From: Parasponia andersonii
Lineage: Eukaryota > Streptophyta > Magnoliopsida > Rosales > Cannabaceae
NCBI GenBank assembly: GCA_002914805.1
Contig: JXTB01000020.1
Span: 687,845-751,844, forward strand
DNA: 64,000 nucleotides
Direction of reading: 5' to 3'
Shown: positions 37,201 to 50,363 of the stretch, in pieces
Layout of the letters: each line of letters opens with the position of its first letter
Numbering within the stretch: position 1 is the first letter of the stretch
Translations under genes and position numbers: made by a program
The notes under the pieces: model-generated
What the model was told of the DNA's origin: nothing
Database searches by the model: none
The model's input: only the letters and a program-made list of their open reading frames with translations

Positions 37201-37465
37201 TTCTTGTTCTACCAATACTCTAAGACGCGTCTATTCCCCCACGGTAGGACCCAATCTAACGGTTTGAAGTTTGAACTAATGGTTAAACGGATCCACAAGT
37301 TATACTACGGGTTCACGTGAATCTATTTTGTTGGAAAGAATAAAAATATAGAGATTTTACTCAAAAATAAAAGAGAATAAAAATGTAGAGAAGTAATCTC
37401 TCACCAGTTGGCCTGACTTGGGTAGGTCCATTTGTCTAAAAATTAGAGGACGTGTGCATAAATTC

Positions 37466-39450
37466 GAGGATCAGGTGTTTTTTTTTTTTTTTTGCTAAAT
37501 AGTACTTAAAGGAAATAATTTAGATTCCTACGAAAGAAATTAAGAAATTTTTCGGTAATTTATTAAATAAAATAAAATAAAAATAAAAATAAATATTTGA
37601 AAAATATAATTTCCAAAATGAAAAATAATAGTAGCTGAAAACAGAAATGAATAATTTTAGGAAGAGCCAAATAGTTATGCCGAAATAAAATTATTGTCTT
37701 AACCTTCCAACAATGCTTCATTAAAAACTTTTTTGCGTAAAACCTAATAAGAAAAACCATAAAAAGGAAAAAAGAGTACATTGTATTATAAATAGGCAAC
37801 TAAGAAAAGGGGAAACCACAAAACCCTAAATAATCTTTCTTAATTGCATCATGGATAAATGGGAGAGCAGTATGCCACCAAGTCGGAGCTTGAATACTTA
37901 TCGCTCTAGAAGCCAAAATATCAGCAACAATATTCCCTTCGCGAAAGATGTGGGAAACATGAAAATGTATCTTTGAAATCAACCCAAGAAAACACATCCA
38001 TAATGGTCTCTAACACTAAGGAACAGACAAAGAACGAGACTTCAGAATCAAAACCAAATAAGCTAAATCACTTTCCAGCCATAAGTTTTTCCACCCTAAG
38101 TTCCATGCATAGAAAATTGCATGAATCACAGCAGCCAATTCCGCCTCAAAAGCATAGGCCTTACCAATAAAAATGGCAAAACTCCCTTTAAAGAAACCCC
38201 TGGACATCCTAAAAATACCACCACAACCTACTAATCCAAGACAACCACAAGTAGTACCATCTGTATTAACATTTAACCATCCTACCGATGGGACTTACCA
38301 AAATACTTCAATTATTTTTGGAGCTTTTGATAGCTTTAGCTTAACGTTAAGAAATTTCAGAATTCCTAACTCCTCTAAAGAATTTCTCATAGTACCTTAT
38401 CCAATATTATTAAATTCACCAGCTGCACGCCATACCAGAGTAATGGCTATATGGATAGAAGTGAGCTCATTGTCAAACAATAACTTATTATGTGAAGTCC
38501 AAATAACCCAAACAGCAATCACAATAGCCGATCTCCGAAGTTGAGAAACTTGGCTACTAAAATTAGCCTCAAAGGAGTCAAGCCAAAGATTAATAACAGA
38601 GTCATCCAATCGAATACGCCATCTAAAAGCCGAAGAGATAGTTCCTCAAAGACTGCGAGCAAAGTCACATGAGATGAAAATGTGATCAATAGTTTCCTCA
38701 TTTCTAAAGCAAAAACGACAATACGAAGTCATGATAAAGCCTCTTCGCATGAGATTATGTTCCGTTGGAAGTTTATCTTGAAGATATCTCCAAAAATCCA
38801 TAGAATGTGATGGAGGAATATAGCTAGCCAAAAATTAATTACCCCATCTTTCCATTACAGAAGGACTGACCAAAGAATTATAGGCATCTGCACAAGTAAC
38901 ATTACCAGAAGCAGAATATCGCCAAATAAGTGTAACTAGAGAATCACAGATAACCGTCTTCCGAATCTCTTTAGTAATCATCGAAAAATTGGAAGAAAAT
39001 GAAGTAGGTAGAGACCATTCATAATCCGAAATAAGTTCACCAATGGTAGTATCAATGCCAAGTTCTAAAATATCATTGCAATCTATCATCCCAATTAAAG
39101 GAGAACCAAGCCAATTATCACTCCAAAAGCGTACCTTAGATTCTTTACCAGGCACCAAAATCGACTCATCGATAAGAGACTGAATATGAGATCTCAAACC
39201 ACACTGAATAGAAGACTTCCAAAATCGACGTTGAGTAAAGCTATTAGAGAAAAATCTCCTTCTCAAGAATCTAAAAACGAAAGAATCATCAGTCAATAAG
39301 CTCCAAGAAAGCTTTTTTAATAATGCCGCGTTGAGAATTCTAGGATCTCGAAGGCCAAGACCACCGTATTCTTTAGATTTACAGCATATCTTCCAAGAGA
39401 CAATAATCGGCTTAGCCACTTTGAATGACGGAAAGGTTGGTTGAGGATCA
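37466..39450 (-). mobile_element. 5'-truncated L1-type LINE with RNase H
   Basis: Direct repeats gaggatca at 37466-37473 and 39443-39450 flank a minus-strand insert that ends in a poly-A tail (T run at 37478-37493 on the plus strand). Read 5' to 3' on the minus strand it holds the end of ORF2: the reverse-transcriptase C-terminal region (39419-38835; ends near the usual WRYSASGNVTCADAY), the zinc-binding domain (38831-38646; CRFCFRNEETIDHIFISC) and an RNase H domain (about 38260-38010) with the TDG, EAEL and ESD blocks that carry its acidic residues. The frame shifts several times: after 38835, between 38646 and 38609, before the RNase H start and again near 38010. The 3' UTR is 37494-37799. 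It is a dead copy from target-primed insertion. Confidence 0.85.
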
Positions 39451-40446
39451 AGAGTTTAAGTTTTAGCAAAATATATGCATATGTATGTTATTTTTTTTTA
39501 AAATTTATAATAAATAGTACTCATTAGTTAAGGATCATTTTAAAAAAAAAAAAAGATTCTCACCAGTTGGACTATTTGTATTTCATTTTTCTTTATCACA
39601 AAACTAATTTTAAATATTTTCAAAAAAAAATAATTTGAAATAATTATGTTTTTAGTTTGTACATAATTCATATTCCAAAAATATCCAATTTTGTACATTC
39701 ACTCATTTAATTTTTTATGTCTAATTTTTAAGATAAAAAAGAATTAAAACGATAAAAGATATTATTCACATATAGTATTTTAGAGAGCTATAAATTAAAG
39801 ATTTACGGAAATGAAGGCAAAAACATCCTTTATGCATATACACTTTACTTTCAATTAAAGAGCATATTTATTAAACAACAAAAACATACTACTAAAGTTA
39901 TATAAACACCATAAAATGCTGCAGATTACTTTTCTTATTTTGTCTTTTAAAGTGAGTAAGCAATAATGACACAATAATAAAAAAGAAAAACAAGGTTCTT
40001 GTATACAAATATAGTAGGAGTGGTTTTTTTTTTTCAATACGGTATTTCTTTTTTCTTTTCTTTTCTCTTTTTTTAATAAAAAAATTTATAGAATTCTCAA
40101 TTTATATAGATGTACATTCATATTTTGTATTTTGGATCTTTTTATGTAATTCTTCTTTTTAGATCATCTTATCTTATCTTTGCCTTGCTCCACTCTTAAT
40201 TTTTTGGGGTAATTTTGAAGAATGAAGATGCAATTTCTTTTTTTTTTTTGCTTTTTTTCTTTGGTTTGATAAGAGAATTTTTAAATCAATTCAGACTCTG
40301 TACAAAACTATAATAGGTATATTTAAGTATTGGTGTCCTTTGTAGTAATTTTCAGTATGACTAAACTTGTAAATAAAATTATAAATATACGTAGTCCAAA
40401 TGATGATGAATTTAGAACTTCTCAAAATATATATATACATATATAT
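39451..40446. other. Intergenic, AT-rich with T and A runs
   Basis: Homopolymer runs near 39540, 40025 and 40240. No gene or element recognised. Confidence 0.5.
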
Positions 40447-40447
40447 G

Positions 40448-40670
40448 GGTACTAATCCAGTAGGTATTTTTTTTTTTAACCTATGCATAAGTATCAATTT
40501 GGCCAATGAAAATTTAGTATGCACATTTTTTTATTGTAAAAATTAAGAGAGAGAAAGAGCATTAATGATACACGTCCTTTCATGTACTTCATTATAGTCA
40601 TTAGATCACCATTAGATAGTGATCCAACGGCTAAAAAAAAATACCTACCCATAAATAATGACAACCTATA
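40448..40670. mobile_element. MITE-like element, copy 1
   Basis: The left end ggtactaatccagtaggtat and the right end (aaaaaaatacctaccc) are inverted relative to each other, and the inside shares tagtcattagat and aacggctaaaa with copy 2 at 41751-41989. It is flanked by (ta)n on both sides, so it sits in a TA microsatellite. Confidence 0.6.
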
Positions 40671-41177
40671 TATATATATATATATATATACTAAAAAATT
40701 AAGAATAAAGGTGTAGCACAAAATGTTTACCTATTATTTTCCATATTTACTTTTATGATTTTTGCCCATATAAACTAAATTGGTAGATGAGGATTTGTAA
40801 TTTTTCTTTGGTATGTGAAATGTTGTCCTCTTGAAACTTTGGAAGTAAAATTTACAGATTAATTATGTATAGTACAGGTACATCTTTTTGGCCTTCTTAT
40901 AGTTCATTGTTTGGAAGTGGATACTCTTCACATTATTTTTATTGTTTGCAATAGCATGTTATAAGGTAATGCGCTAAAATATAGGAAAAATACTAAGTTA
41001 AAAACGTCCTAATTTTAGAGTTTATAAAGGGTTAAATTGAGCTTTGTATAATTCTCGGTACTTGACTTCAATAAATTGGTAACTACTTTTAATTAATCTA
41101 TTTTGTGCTATAAGATAAATAAATGTGCGCATTTATGATGAGAAATGTACTAAAACTAAGAATTTTATCACAAACCA
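40671..41177. other. Intergenic, nothing recognised
   Basis: Starts with the (ta)n run at 40668-40690. No coding or repeat structure seen beyond that. Confidence 0.5.
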
Positions 41178-41408
41178 CTGAGTGAGGAAGTTTGATGGTA
41201 AAGTAGTGGTTAGTAGAGTAGAGATTGTGAGTTCGAATCTTGAGTAATTTATTTGAGAATTTAAAATATGAATACTTATTTTCTGATAGTCTAGGGTTCG
41301 ATATAGAGTGCTCACACCTACATCATACTCACACCTTACCAGTAATTATATTAAATGAGGTTAGGATGACGCGCTCCGTCGCCCAATGAAGTAAACCTGC
41401 CCAAAAAA
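41178..41408 (+). mobile_element. tRNA-derived SINE
   Basis: A-box-like ttgatggtaaagtagtgg (41191-41208) and B-box-like gtgagttcgaatct (41227-41240) lie in the spacing of a pol III promoter. A tail of about 160 bp follows and ends in a short A-rich run. The layout matches plant SINEs. A clear target duplication is not visible. Confidence 0.5.
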
Positions 41409-41750
41409 TTCTCAGTGAATATTCCCGTTAGTGGGGTTGGAAGCTTCTATTCTATGGTCATACTAGAAATACCAACACATATCGTTTATAAAAATGATCT
41501 TTTTTTGCCTTTATACCTATAAATGCACTAAATTCTTTTGATAACTTGATAGCACATAATCTTTGAGAAGACTATCAGGTATACATGTACTCTTTTTTCT
41601 ACGAAAGAAAATATCTAAATATTAGAAATTATAAAATTTGACAGTTAAAATAAAGCAATACATATCAATTAATAAAAATAATAGAAAAAAAAAGATATTG
41701 ATGGACACCTCGTGTACTCTCAAAAAACACTCTTTTTTCCATAAGTGTTA
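41409..41750. other. Intergenic, nothing recognised
   Basis: AT-rich sequence between the SINE and the second MITE copy. Confidence 0.5.
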
Positions 41751-41989
41751 TAGGCACCAATTAAGTAGGTATTTTTGTTTTATCTATTCATAAATATTAT
41801 TTTATCTAATTAAAAATCATCACGCATGTCTTTTTATAATAAAAGGCGATCAGAGAAAAATATTAAATAAATCTGTATTTATTTTTATTTTTTTTAATTA
41901 CTCAAATTATGATAGTCATTAGATAATAATAGAACGACTAAAAAAATAATTATAGATAGGTAAAAAAAATACCTATTAGATTGTGAGCT
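41751..41989. mobile_element. MITE-like element, copy 2
   Basis: ggcaccaattaagtaggtat at the left is matched in reverse complement by the right end (aaatacctattagattgtga), and the match extends about 50 bases inward. It shares ends and middle with copy 1 at 40448-40670 and borders a (ta)n run on its right. No coding capacity. Confidence 0.65.
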
Positions 41990-42061
41990 TATATATATAT
42001 ATATGTATATATATGTGGAATTTAACTAATAATTTATGTTACTACAAAAAATAGAAAATAA

Positions 42062-42130
42062 TTCACGCATTCTAGGAGTCGAATTCCTAATCTACTCAAT
42101 CTCCATCTACTGAGCTAGCCATGTGGTCTT
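42062..42130 (-). pseudogene. tRNA-like sequence (tRNA pseudogene or SINE head)
   Basis: On the minus strand, ggctagctcagtagatgg fits an A box and ggaattcgactcct a B box, with about 22 bases between. The acceptor and anticodon stems do not pair well, so it is not a working tRNA gene. Confidence 0.45.
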
Positions 42131-44281
42131 TGGAAGAAACTTTTATATCATTCTTAAGGTCACACCTGTAACATAATGATCCATAGGAATGATAATATAA
42201 TCCACAGTTATCGACATCTGTAGTTATTCAATCCCTTCAAAATAGGGAAGAAAATGCTCAAATGGAGAAAATAACTGAGATAAAAAATAATCAAACCACA
42301 AGTATGCAAATATAAAGTGAGAACAGTATTAACATAATTCACGCTTTACTTACATCAATATGGATATTTACATAAATGAGTAGTGTGTAATTGAACTGCT
42401 AAATTAAATCTTTTTCATTCTTATATTAGTTTAACCTAGTTTAGTAATGGAAAAAGTCGATCCCACAGTGAATTGGTCTAACTAATAAGCTATTAAACTT
42501 GTGGCTTGGAGGATTTTTCTAATTTAAAACAAAATCTAACTAAAAAAGAGAATAAAGCAAGTAAAAATAAATAAATAAATAAATAAATAAGCACTTTTTC
42601 TATCTATTTTTAAAAACCAACGTTATATCTTTCTCTCTATTTTTAGACTTCTTCAAAGTTTTATTGTATATTACTTCCGTGGTGAATAATCAACAACCAA
42701 AACAAAATACGAGTTTTGTATTTGCTCAAAATATATACTACAAAAAAGAGAGAAAAGAAAATCGATAGCAAATAGACCATTTTCTAGTCTTCTCTAGATA
42801 AATATAACTTTCAATTCGATATTATAAATAAAATAGGCATAGTGGAATATAAGCAACTATATCATTTATACTTCATTAAAAAAAACACAAAATACTTATC
42901 AAGAAACTCTATACATAGTTTTTATTTTTTTCATTTTAGTGGAACTAGATCTACATCTATGATGATTTTAGGAGGATCTTATAATTTAATTCTTTTAGTA
43001 TGGTTATTATGTATATTTATATCATGTTTGAATCAGATAGTATGCACAATAGTTCTACCCTATCATGACATTTAGATTTAAAGAGAGAGACACCAATAAC
43101 AAATATTATGTAAATGGTCATAATAAGTTAATAAAAATGGAGAACTCTATTAAAGCGCAAAACAAATGTGATCCATATAAGTATCTTTATTCTAGGTCAA
43201 ATTCACGAGGATTTTAGTATGTAAATTTTACCCATGATCTGTTTCTTATAGATGTATGCCTTTCATCGGAATGCCTAGATGGATATTGTATTATCTTTCT
43301 ATTATTATTAGAAATATTTTTTCTTCTTAAAAACAATTAAAAACTCTTTATACATATACCTGAAAATAAAAAGGGAAAAAATTTACTTTAAGTAAGTGTG
43401 TAGACAAATTAAACAGAAGATCATATTTACTATTTCTAGTTTTTTTTTATATATACAATGAATAGGTAACAAAAGGATTCAAAATCATATTAAAAAGAAC
43501 TATGAACTCTCATCAAAGTAGATACTTGAAATATATTGCAAGGATCATGATCACTAAATAAGGGAGGAAAAAATAAAGAAAATATCAAAACAAAAATATT
43601 TTGCATAATAATTCAATTTCTTTAGTGTGTACAAAGAAATATGATTTCATTGTTTAATATTATATAAAAATATTTATGTCAATTTGTAAGAAGATATTTT
43701 TATAAATAAATAATTAATTAGAATAGGGTGAGGAGAAAACTCAGAAGAGTTACAACAAAGTAACTCATATATAAATTATATCATTCCAACCCTTAATTAA
43801 ATAACATAAATTTGTTGTCTATATAATATCAAGTCTATCCTATAATATGATTTTTGTTTTTCATGCATTTTAAATCTATGGTTATGATAAGTGAAACAGT
43901 TATGCACTAAAATAATTTTTGTGAATACGGTTACAGTAGAATACGCATATAAAAGCCAAGTTGGACTACATGCCTAATGAGAAATAAATTTTCATGCATT
44001 TGCATTTATATGTAATTGTTATAATAATGTGATTAAGTACGTCTATTTTTTTTTATTATTATTAGTGTCGTAATTATTATTATAATGATAAAATAAGTGT
44101 GTCGTGCGTGAAGTTTTGATTCCACAATTTTGTTTTTTTATGTATGTATTAATATATAGATTTTATTTTATTATGTTACTTGTTTCTAGATTTTGATTAG
44201 TATTTACTTATTATTACAAAATAAATAAATAAAATTCTAATTTAGTCAAAAAAAAGAAAAAAAGGGAAGTTTCCTACAACT
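42131..44281. other. Intergenic, nothing recognised
   Basis: About 2.1 kb of AT-rich DNA with an (aaat)n run near 42572-42590. Open frames up to 77 codons lack domains or splice context. Confidence 0.5.
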
Positions 44282-45738
44282 TGATGAAATCTAGTAATAG
44301 GTTAATACGTTAGTTTAAAAAAAAAAAAGAACAAGTAAGCGATATGATTAAAAAAAAGAAGAAGAAAGAAGTGATCTGATTTAAAAAAAAATGGTGTTTG
44401 ATTTTTTTAAAAAAAAAAGAAAAAAAAACCCGAAGCTGAAAACCTATATATATATATATATCTCTCTCTTTCTTATAAGAATACAATTAAGCCTCCTCCT
44501 AAATTTTTCTACCTATCTTTCTCTCATAGTTCTTTAGAGTATTTGTGATTTCAAGAGTTTTTGCTTAGTTTTCTTCAATTTTCAAGAAGAAGGTAAATAT
44601 TTAAAAACACTCTTTTCTTTGAGTTTATTATTTTTGTTGTTGTTAAATCAAAATTCAACCTATGATATCTAGGGTTAGAATTTTTTTTATAATTTGAAAT
44701 TTTAACAACTTGTTTATTCATATGTTATATTATATTCAGAAAATTTTTATGATCATAGGGGTTTATTTGTTTCCGTTATTAAATTTTTTATTTATAATGT
44801 CCTTAACGTCAGTGAATCTGACAAACTCAATATTCCCGATTATTAATATTCAAAACAAATGCTATTGAAATGTTTTCGACTTGAACTTTTTACTGGACGT
44901 TTTTCAATGTGTGATTAGCTTCTCCAAATATTTTCACGATTTTTTGAAATTTCTACGATTAAATATGATTTTCGAAATCTTTATTATTTTGCTGATTTTG
45001 GTGCTGATATGAATCCTGATATAGAATTTTACGAATTTAAAGTGCTATCTAATAGTCTATTTTGGAGTCTATAATTTTTATACATGTTTTATATTTGTTA
45101 AAAATACTTCCATAAAGTTTCAGATTATTTTGATTTGAGAAAAAATATATAAAACTCTATCATTGTACATTGGTTTTCAGTTTAACAGTTTTACTAGGTT
45201 ATAATATTTGGATTCAAAATTATGAAAAATGTATTAAATCTTTTTTATAAATTCTGATAATTTTTCTGGATTTTTTTTATATGTCTTAGTGAGTCATGCA
45301 AATTTATAGGATAAACTGAATTATATTGTGGAATCTAAAATTATTTAAGTAGGTTGTTGAATGTTTACAGATTTAGTTTTGTTATGAAAATTATTATGTT
45401 ATTTTATATTATGGACATTTTTCAAACATATAAAATATGTTTCTTAAGAGCAATGATAGAATGTGTTAATATTTTTTATAATGAATGTTTTTTTTTGGCA
45501 TAAATAATAAAAAAAATTAAGGATAAAGAAGAGGCACGTGGTTTCAACAAGGTTGGTTGTGTGGTATTTTACTACAAAGTTTTTTCTAAGGACTTGAAGT
45601 AAGTAAATCTCACCCTATGTGTTTATATGTAAATTTACATGCTATTATGTGATGTTATTATGATCATTATGATATGTTGTTATATGCTATACTATATTAG
45701 TTTGCATATTAATTATGACATGAGTATGCACAAGTATT
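44282..45738 (+). mobile_element. Gypsy LTR fragment, same family as 13279-15515
   Basis: It starts tgatgaaatctagtaatagg like the 5' LTR at 13279 and follows that LTR for about 1.45 kb, to cacaagtatt. It then abuts an unrelated LTR fragment. Confidence 0.85.
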
Positions 45739-46604
45739 TAATTAAGTTGATCCATTTAGATATACTATACTTGCAGATATACCCCCGATACAATGTCATA
45801 TGAGTAAGGTGAAATTATAGTATTACTCCTCTATTACATATTTACTTTTGAGTTGTTATTTTTCATCTAATGCATAATAATTGATTATAGTATTTGTAGC
45901 TACCCATACAGACACAGTCAAATTCACAAAGTGTATACTTGACCCTAATTTTTTATTATCCAAGTCCTTAAAAAAACTCAAAGTGATATTATATGTATAG
46001 TGTCCAAATCATGAAGGGTGTTCTCATTAATTTACAAATCTTATCTTCCAAGAGACCGGAATTTGAACTATAGAATAAAACTAGTCGTTTAGTAAGTCAA
46101 ATAGATAAAACTCATGAAAGCAAGTCCAATAATCATTAGGATTAAGGTAATCTTACAATAGTGCTAAATTAGTGAAAAATAAAATATTGAGATATGACAC
46201 TTAATTTCAAATTCTATTTTCACTTGGTCCAGTTTAATGCATTTATAACTTTTTTATATCACACTAGTGTTTTTGTCCAAAGTAAAATACTTCGATGATA
46301 AGAGACTTCATCAATCTTGTTAAAATAAACAACACTACATTCTTTGGAAACATAAAGTACTCCATATTGTTTGCAAAATGTGAACGTTTCATTTGGACAA
46401 CACTTCATATGAACCATTCCTTATTACTTATTATTAGCCATGAAAACTTTTAGACGTTTGCATAATAGAAAACTTAAACATCATATGTGTATAATTGGGA
46501 CATAATATAGAATTTATTAACAACAAATATATAATACTTAAATCTAATAAATATTGTTAAAAATGCTAAACAAAGAAGCTATTTTCTAGGGCACATTTCC
46601 AACA
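45739..46604 (-). mobile_element. Copia-type family 2 LTR fragment
   Basis: On the minus strand it starts tgttggaaatgtgccct at 46604 and follows the LTR at 22987 and 61973 for about 870 bp. It directly abuts the gypsy LTR fragment. Confidence 0.8.
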
Positions 46605-48424
46605 ATCAAAATGTTTTTTTGGCTAAATTTTTAATTGAATGATAGAAGGAGTGAGAAGGCCTACAAGGAAGTTTGAACTCCTTGAACCTCGCAGGAAACC
46701 TCGTAGGAAATAGTTGATGAAGAAAAAATAGTTCTTCCACCCTTTCATATTCAAAGGGTTAGTTTTTGATAAGATTATATTTGGGTTTCAATAATGAACA
46801 TCTAATTGCGTACATTTATTATAGAATTATATTATTATTATACATTTAGAGTTTCAATAAATTCTCTAATTTATAGCACTTTTATAGATATAGACATAAA
46901 AGTAAGAATTACCCCTAATTTATGCTAAATAGTCATTTCTGCGCAAGTTTCATAAAATAGGCATAGATTCTAAACTACATGGAAGATTGATTCAATTCTT
47001 GATTCCATGGATTCCAGACTCAATTTTTCACTAAACGCAATTTATAAAATCTGCTTAGATTATTTTAAAATGGGTTTCACATGGAGAAGATTAGAAATTG
47101 GATTGCATTCATGTTCAGCCTGACACTCTTTAGTATATGTCCAATTCTGGCTTCAATATAATCTCAAATTGAGTGATTCTTGATGTTATGGATACATACA
47201 CAAAAAGATATAGATGTTTTATTTTTTGAAACAATTCCATAGAAGCAGAAATTAGGGTGAAAATACTAGATAGTTTTAGATGATAAGATTAGCAACTAAT
47301 TTTGACTCAGCAGAACCTATCTTCATAATTTTTACTATAAGTCAAACAATATAGCTCTAATAGATACAAATTTGATTGCATAACACTCCTAAGAGATAAG
47401 GCGTAATTTTCTCTTTTTGATTAAGACCTTTGTCAGCTAAATTCATTGAGTTTCAAATGTAAATTTGGGGGGATGAATCTGCCAAGGTAAGTGGACAACT
47501 TGCACTTTAGCCTACAAATTTTTACCTTGTATCTCTAAGTTTTCTTATAAATAGATACTTAAGTTAGGCATAAGAGCTATCTTGGTTTGAGATCACAATT
47601 ACTCTCTTTTATTCATCTCTTGTTATTCATATTATTGTAATCTTGTTTGGCCTTCAAAATAGTAAGAGGTTTGTGATTAAAGATATGTTTATAATGTATT
47701 CATACTTATTGTTTTTTCTTGTTATTTTTACTTAATCCTGCATGTTGCTAAGGTGAAAAGGTGAATCTCTTAGAAAAAAGATAGGTATATTCTAAACTCT
47801 AGGTAGACTTCATTGTTTATATCATTTAATCACTATTATACATGTGCTATTTAATTTTCTTAATCAATCTTAATATCCTCCTTGTTAAGTGGTGGGTCTT
47901 GATTTATTGTAGTCAACCTTCGGTACAACAAATACTTAATTCCTTTTATACTAGTTGTGTTAGGAAGTGATTTTGATTTCTTGTAGATATAAGGTGGCAC
48001 CATGAATGCTTGACCATATTTGCATGTGTTGGCCTTATCAAAGAAGGTAATTAAGAAAACTAATCTAATCATATAAATAACTAATAATGGACCTCCGATT
48101 GAAACCTCCATTGTGTGTAGATTCCAATTGAGTGATAAAAGAGCTTAGGTTATACTTATTCGATGTACCTAAGAATGGATCCCCTAATCTTAGCAATTGT
48201 TTGATTTTGTAACTTCATATCGTTATATTTTTGTCACTTTGTTTCATACTGTTATAATCATCATACAAAATACTTTCTCCTGTCATTTTTATTCTTGTAA
48301 TATATGTGTTATGGTCTTACATTATGCACTAATCTTCCTGTAGATTGACCTCGGTCTTACTGAGTAATTTATTATTTTGTCACTCTTACACTTGGAAAAA
48401 GACTTCAATAATTTGAACCAGTCA
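46605..48424 (+). repeat. Presumed 5' LTR region of the Athila element
   Basis: The end (acttggaaaaagac...gaaccagtca) is fixed by the primer site and by the match at 60629-60666. Within it, a TATA-like cttataaatagatac (about 47543) and a poly(T)-rich 3' side fit an LTR. The left edge is not proven. I did not find the same LTR start near 57595, so 46605 is only the limit of the neighbouring element. Confidence 0.45.
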
Positions 48425-48430
48425 AGATTT

Positions 48431-48448
48431 TGGTACCATTGCGGGGGA
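48431..48448 (+). other. Primer-binding site, tRNA-Asp type
   Basis: tggtaccattgcggggga differs at only a few bases from tggcgccgttgccgggga, the site used by Athila and other Tat-branch elements. Confidence 0.75.
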
Positions 48449-48559
48449 GGTGAAGTTTATTCTACAAACCATAACTTCGTTTCTTTTCCTTTTAATTTTC
48501 ATCTCATCTCTTTCTCTCTTCATTTTCTTTCTTGTTGATTAAAAGAAAGAAAAAAAATT

Positions 48560-50190
48560 CCTTTCTTGTTTTGCATTTGCATGAGAATTTGGTCATACTC
48601 ATCAAGTGGTAGACTTATTAGGAAGCCTGTATTTTCTCTTGAAAACACGGCCAAAAATCAAGTTGACCAAGGAGATAATCATTCTATACATAATGACCAA
48701 GATAGACCTAGGACACTAAAAGACCACATGAATCCCATAAGAATAGGTGTACCCTCATATTTAGTTTTTCCTCCTAATACATCTTATTTCAATTTCAAGC
48801 CTGGTATCATTCAACTTTTACTAAATTTTCATGGCTTAGATTCAGAAAATGCATATTTGTATTTGAGGGAATTTAAAGAGGTGTGTAATACTTATACTGA
48901 CCAAAATTATTGCATGAATACCATTAGGCCTAAGCTTTTTCCTTTTTTATAAAAAGATCTTAGGTCGTATTCCATTGGTTCTTAGGATGAAATGCAACAG
49001 TAGCTTTTTTTAAAAAAATTTCTCCTCCCCTAACAAATTCTTTCGAAAGATAAATCATCATTTTCACTCAAAAATAAGGAGAAATATTTTACTAGTGTAG
49101 GATATATATAGGGAACTACTTAATACTTGTCCTCACCATGGTTTTGAAATTGGGAGGTTAGTGTCACATTTTTATGAGAGATTAATACCTAGAGATAGGA
49201 AAATGGTCGAAATGATATGTAATAGTACTTTTGAGTTTAAAGACCTCAATAAGACAATTGAATACTTAGATTTACTAGCTGAAAATGCACAAAATTAGGA
49301 CACTATGGGAACTTGTGAGGTACCTACCAAAACTTAGCCCTCTGCATTTAGTGGAGGCATGTATAACCTTAGGGAAGATCACGAGTTCTGAGCCAAACTT
49401 GCATCCTTAGCTAGAAAAGTTAAGGCACTTGAAATGAAAAAGAGTGTCAAATAAAATCTATGAAAGAAATTATGTTTTATATTTGTGAAACTAACGATCA
49501 CTCAACTCATGATTGTCCAATTCTGCCTTCATTTAAGGAATGTTTTCATGAGTAAACTAATATTTTAAATACATTCAAAAGACCAAATCCTAATCCATAT
49601 TCTCAAAATTATAATTTTGGTATTAGGAATCACCCAAATTTTATTTGGACGAATAATAATCATGCATAATCTTCATAGCCACTATTTCATGCATGGTAAA
49701 TTTTCAAAATCCTCAAGGTTATGCATCTTACATACCTCCTCCTAGGAAAAATCTTGAAGAAATATTGCATTTATTCATTGAAAAGCAAGAGTCTATCAAC
49801 ACTCAAAATGCCCAAAATATGGCAGATTTGAAAGATTCTCTTGCAAAATTTACATCTGCTCTCCAGATTCAAGAGAAAAGTAAGTTTCCCTCTCAACCAC
49901 AACAAAATCCCAAGGGACAATTCAATTTACATGCAGGATCCTCTAGAGACCAACCCATAGATCAAGTCAAATCAATCATGACTCTTTGTAGTGATAAGAT
50001 TGTTGAAAAACCTATTCTTGAATCTTGTAAGAAAGATGATGAATCAAACTCTAAGAGTTAGGAAGGGGTTTAACCTATATCCTCTGAAGAAAAGATTGAA
50101 TCCTCTCCTGTTCTCTCATTTCCTCATGCTTTGAATAATTCAAGGAAAGTGAATTACAATCCTAAAATTTTTGAAATCTTCAAATAGGTA
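48560..50190 (+). mobile_element. Athila gag region
   Basis: Phrases TLKDHMNPIRIGVPS, FNFKPGIIQLL, FHGLDSENAYLYLREFKEVC and NTIRPKLFPF (48700-48950) are diagnostic of Athila gag. A region with the zinc-knuckle-like CETNDHSTHDC (near 49480-49520) and a proline- and glutamine-rich linker follow. Broken fossil. Confidence 0.8.
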
Positions 50191-50363
50191 AAGAGCAATA
50201 TCTCTTTATTGGATGCTATTAAACATGTACCATCCTATGCTAAATTCTTGAAGGACTTGTGCACTATAAAAAGAAAACTGAATGTAAAAATGAAAGCTTT
50301 TCTAACCGAACAAGTAAGTTCAGTATCTCAAAATAATAATAGTTTGAAATATAACGACCTTGG

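Noticed and set aside
36970-37320. 116-codon plus-strand open frame
   Set aside because: Composition is low-complexity, there is no domain, and it lies antisense to a 5'-UTR-like block. A chance frame.
42062-42130. Working tRNA gene
   Set aside because: A and B boxes are present but the acceptor and anticodon stems do not pair, so it is listed only as a tRNA-like pseudogene or SINE head.
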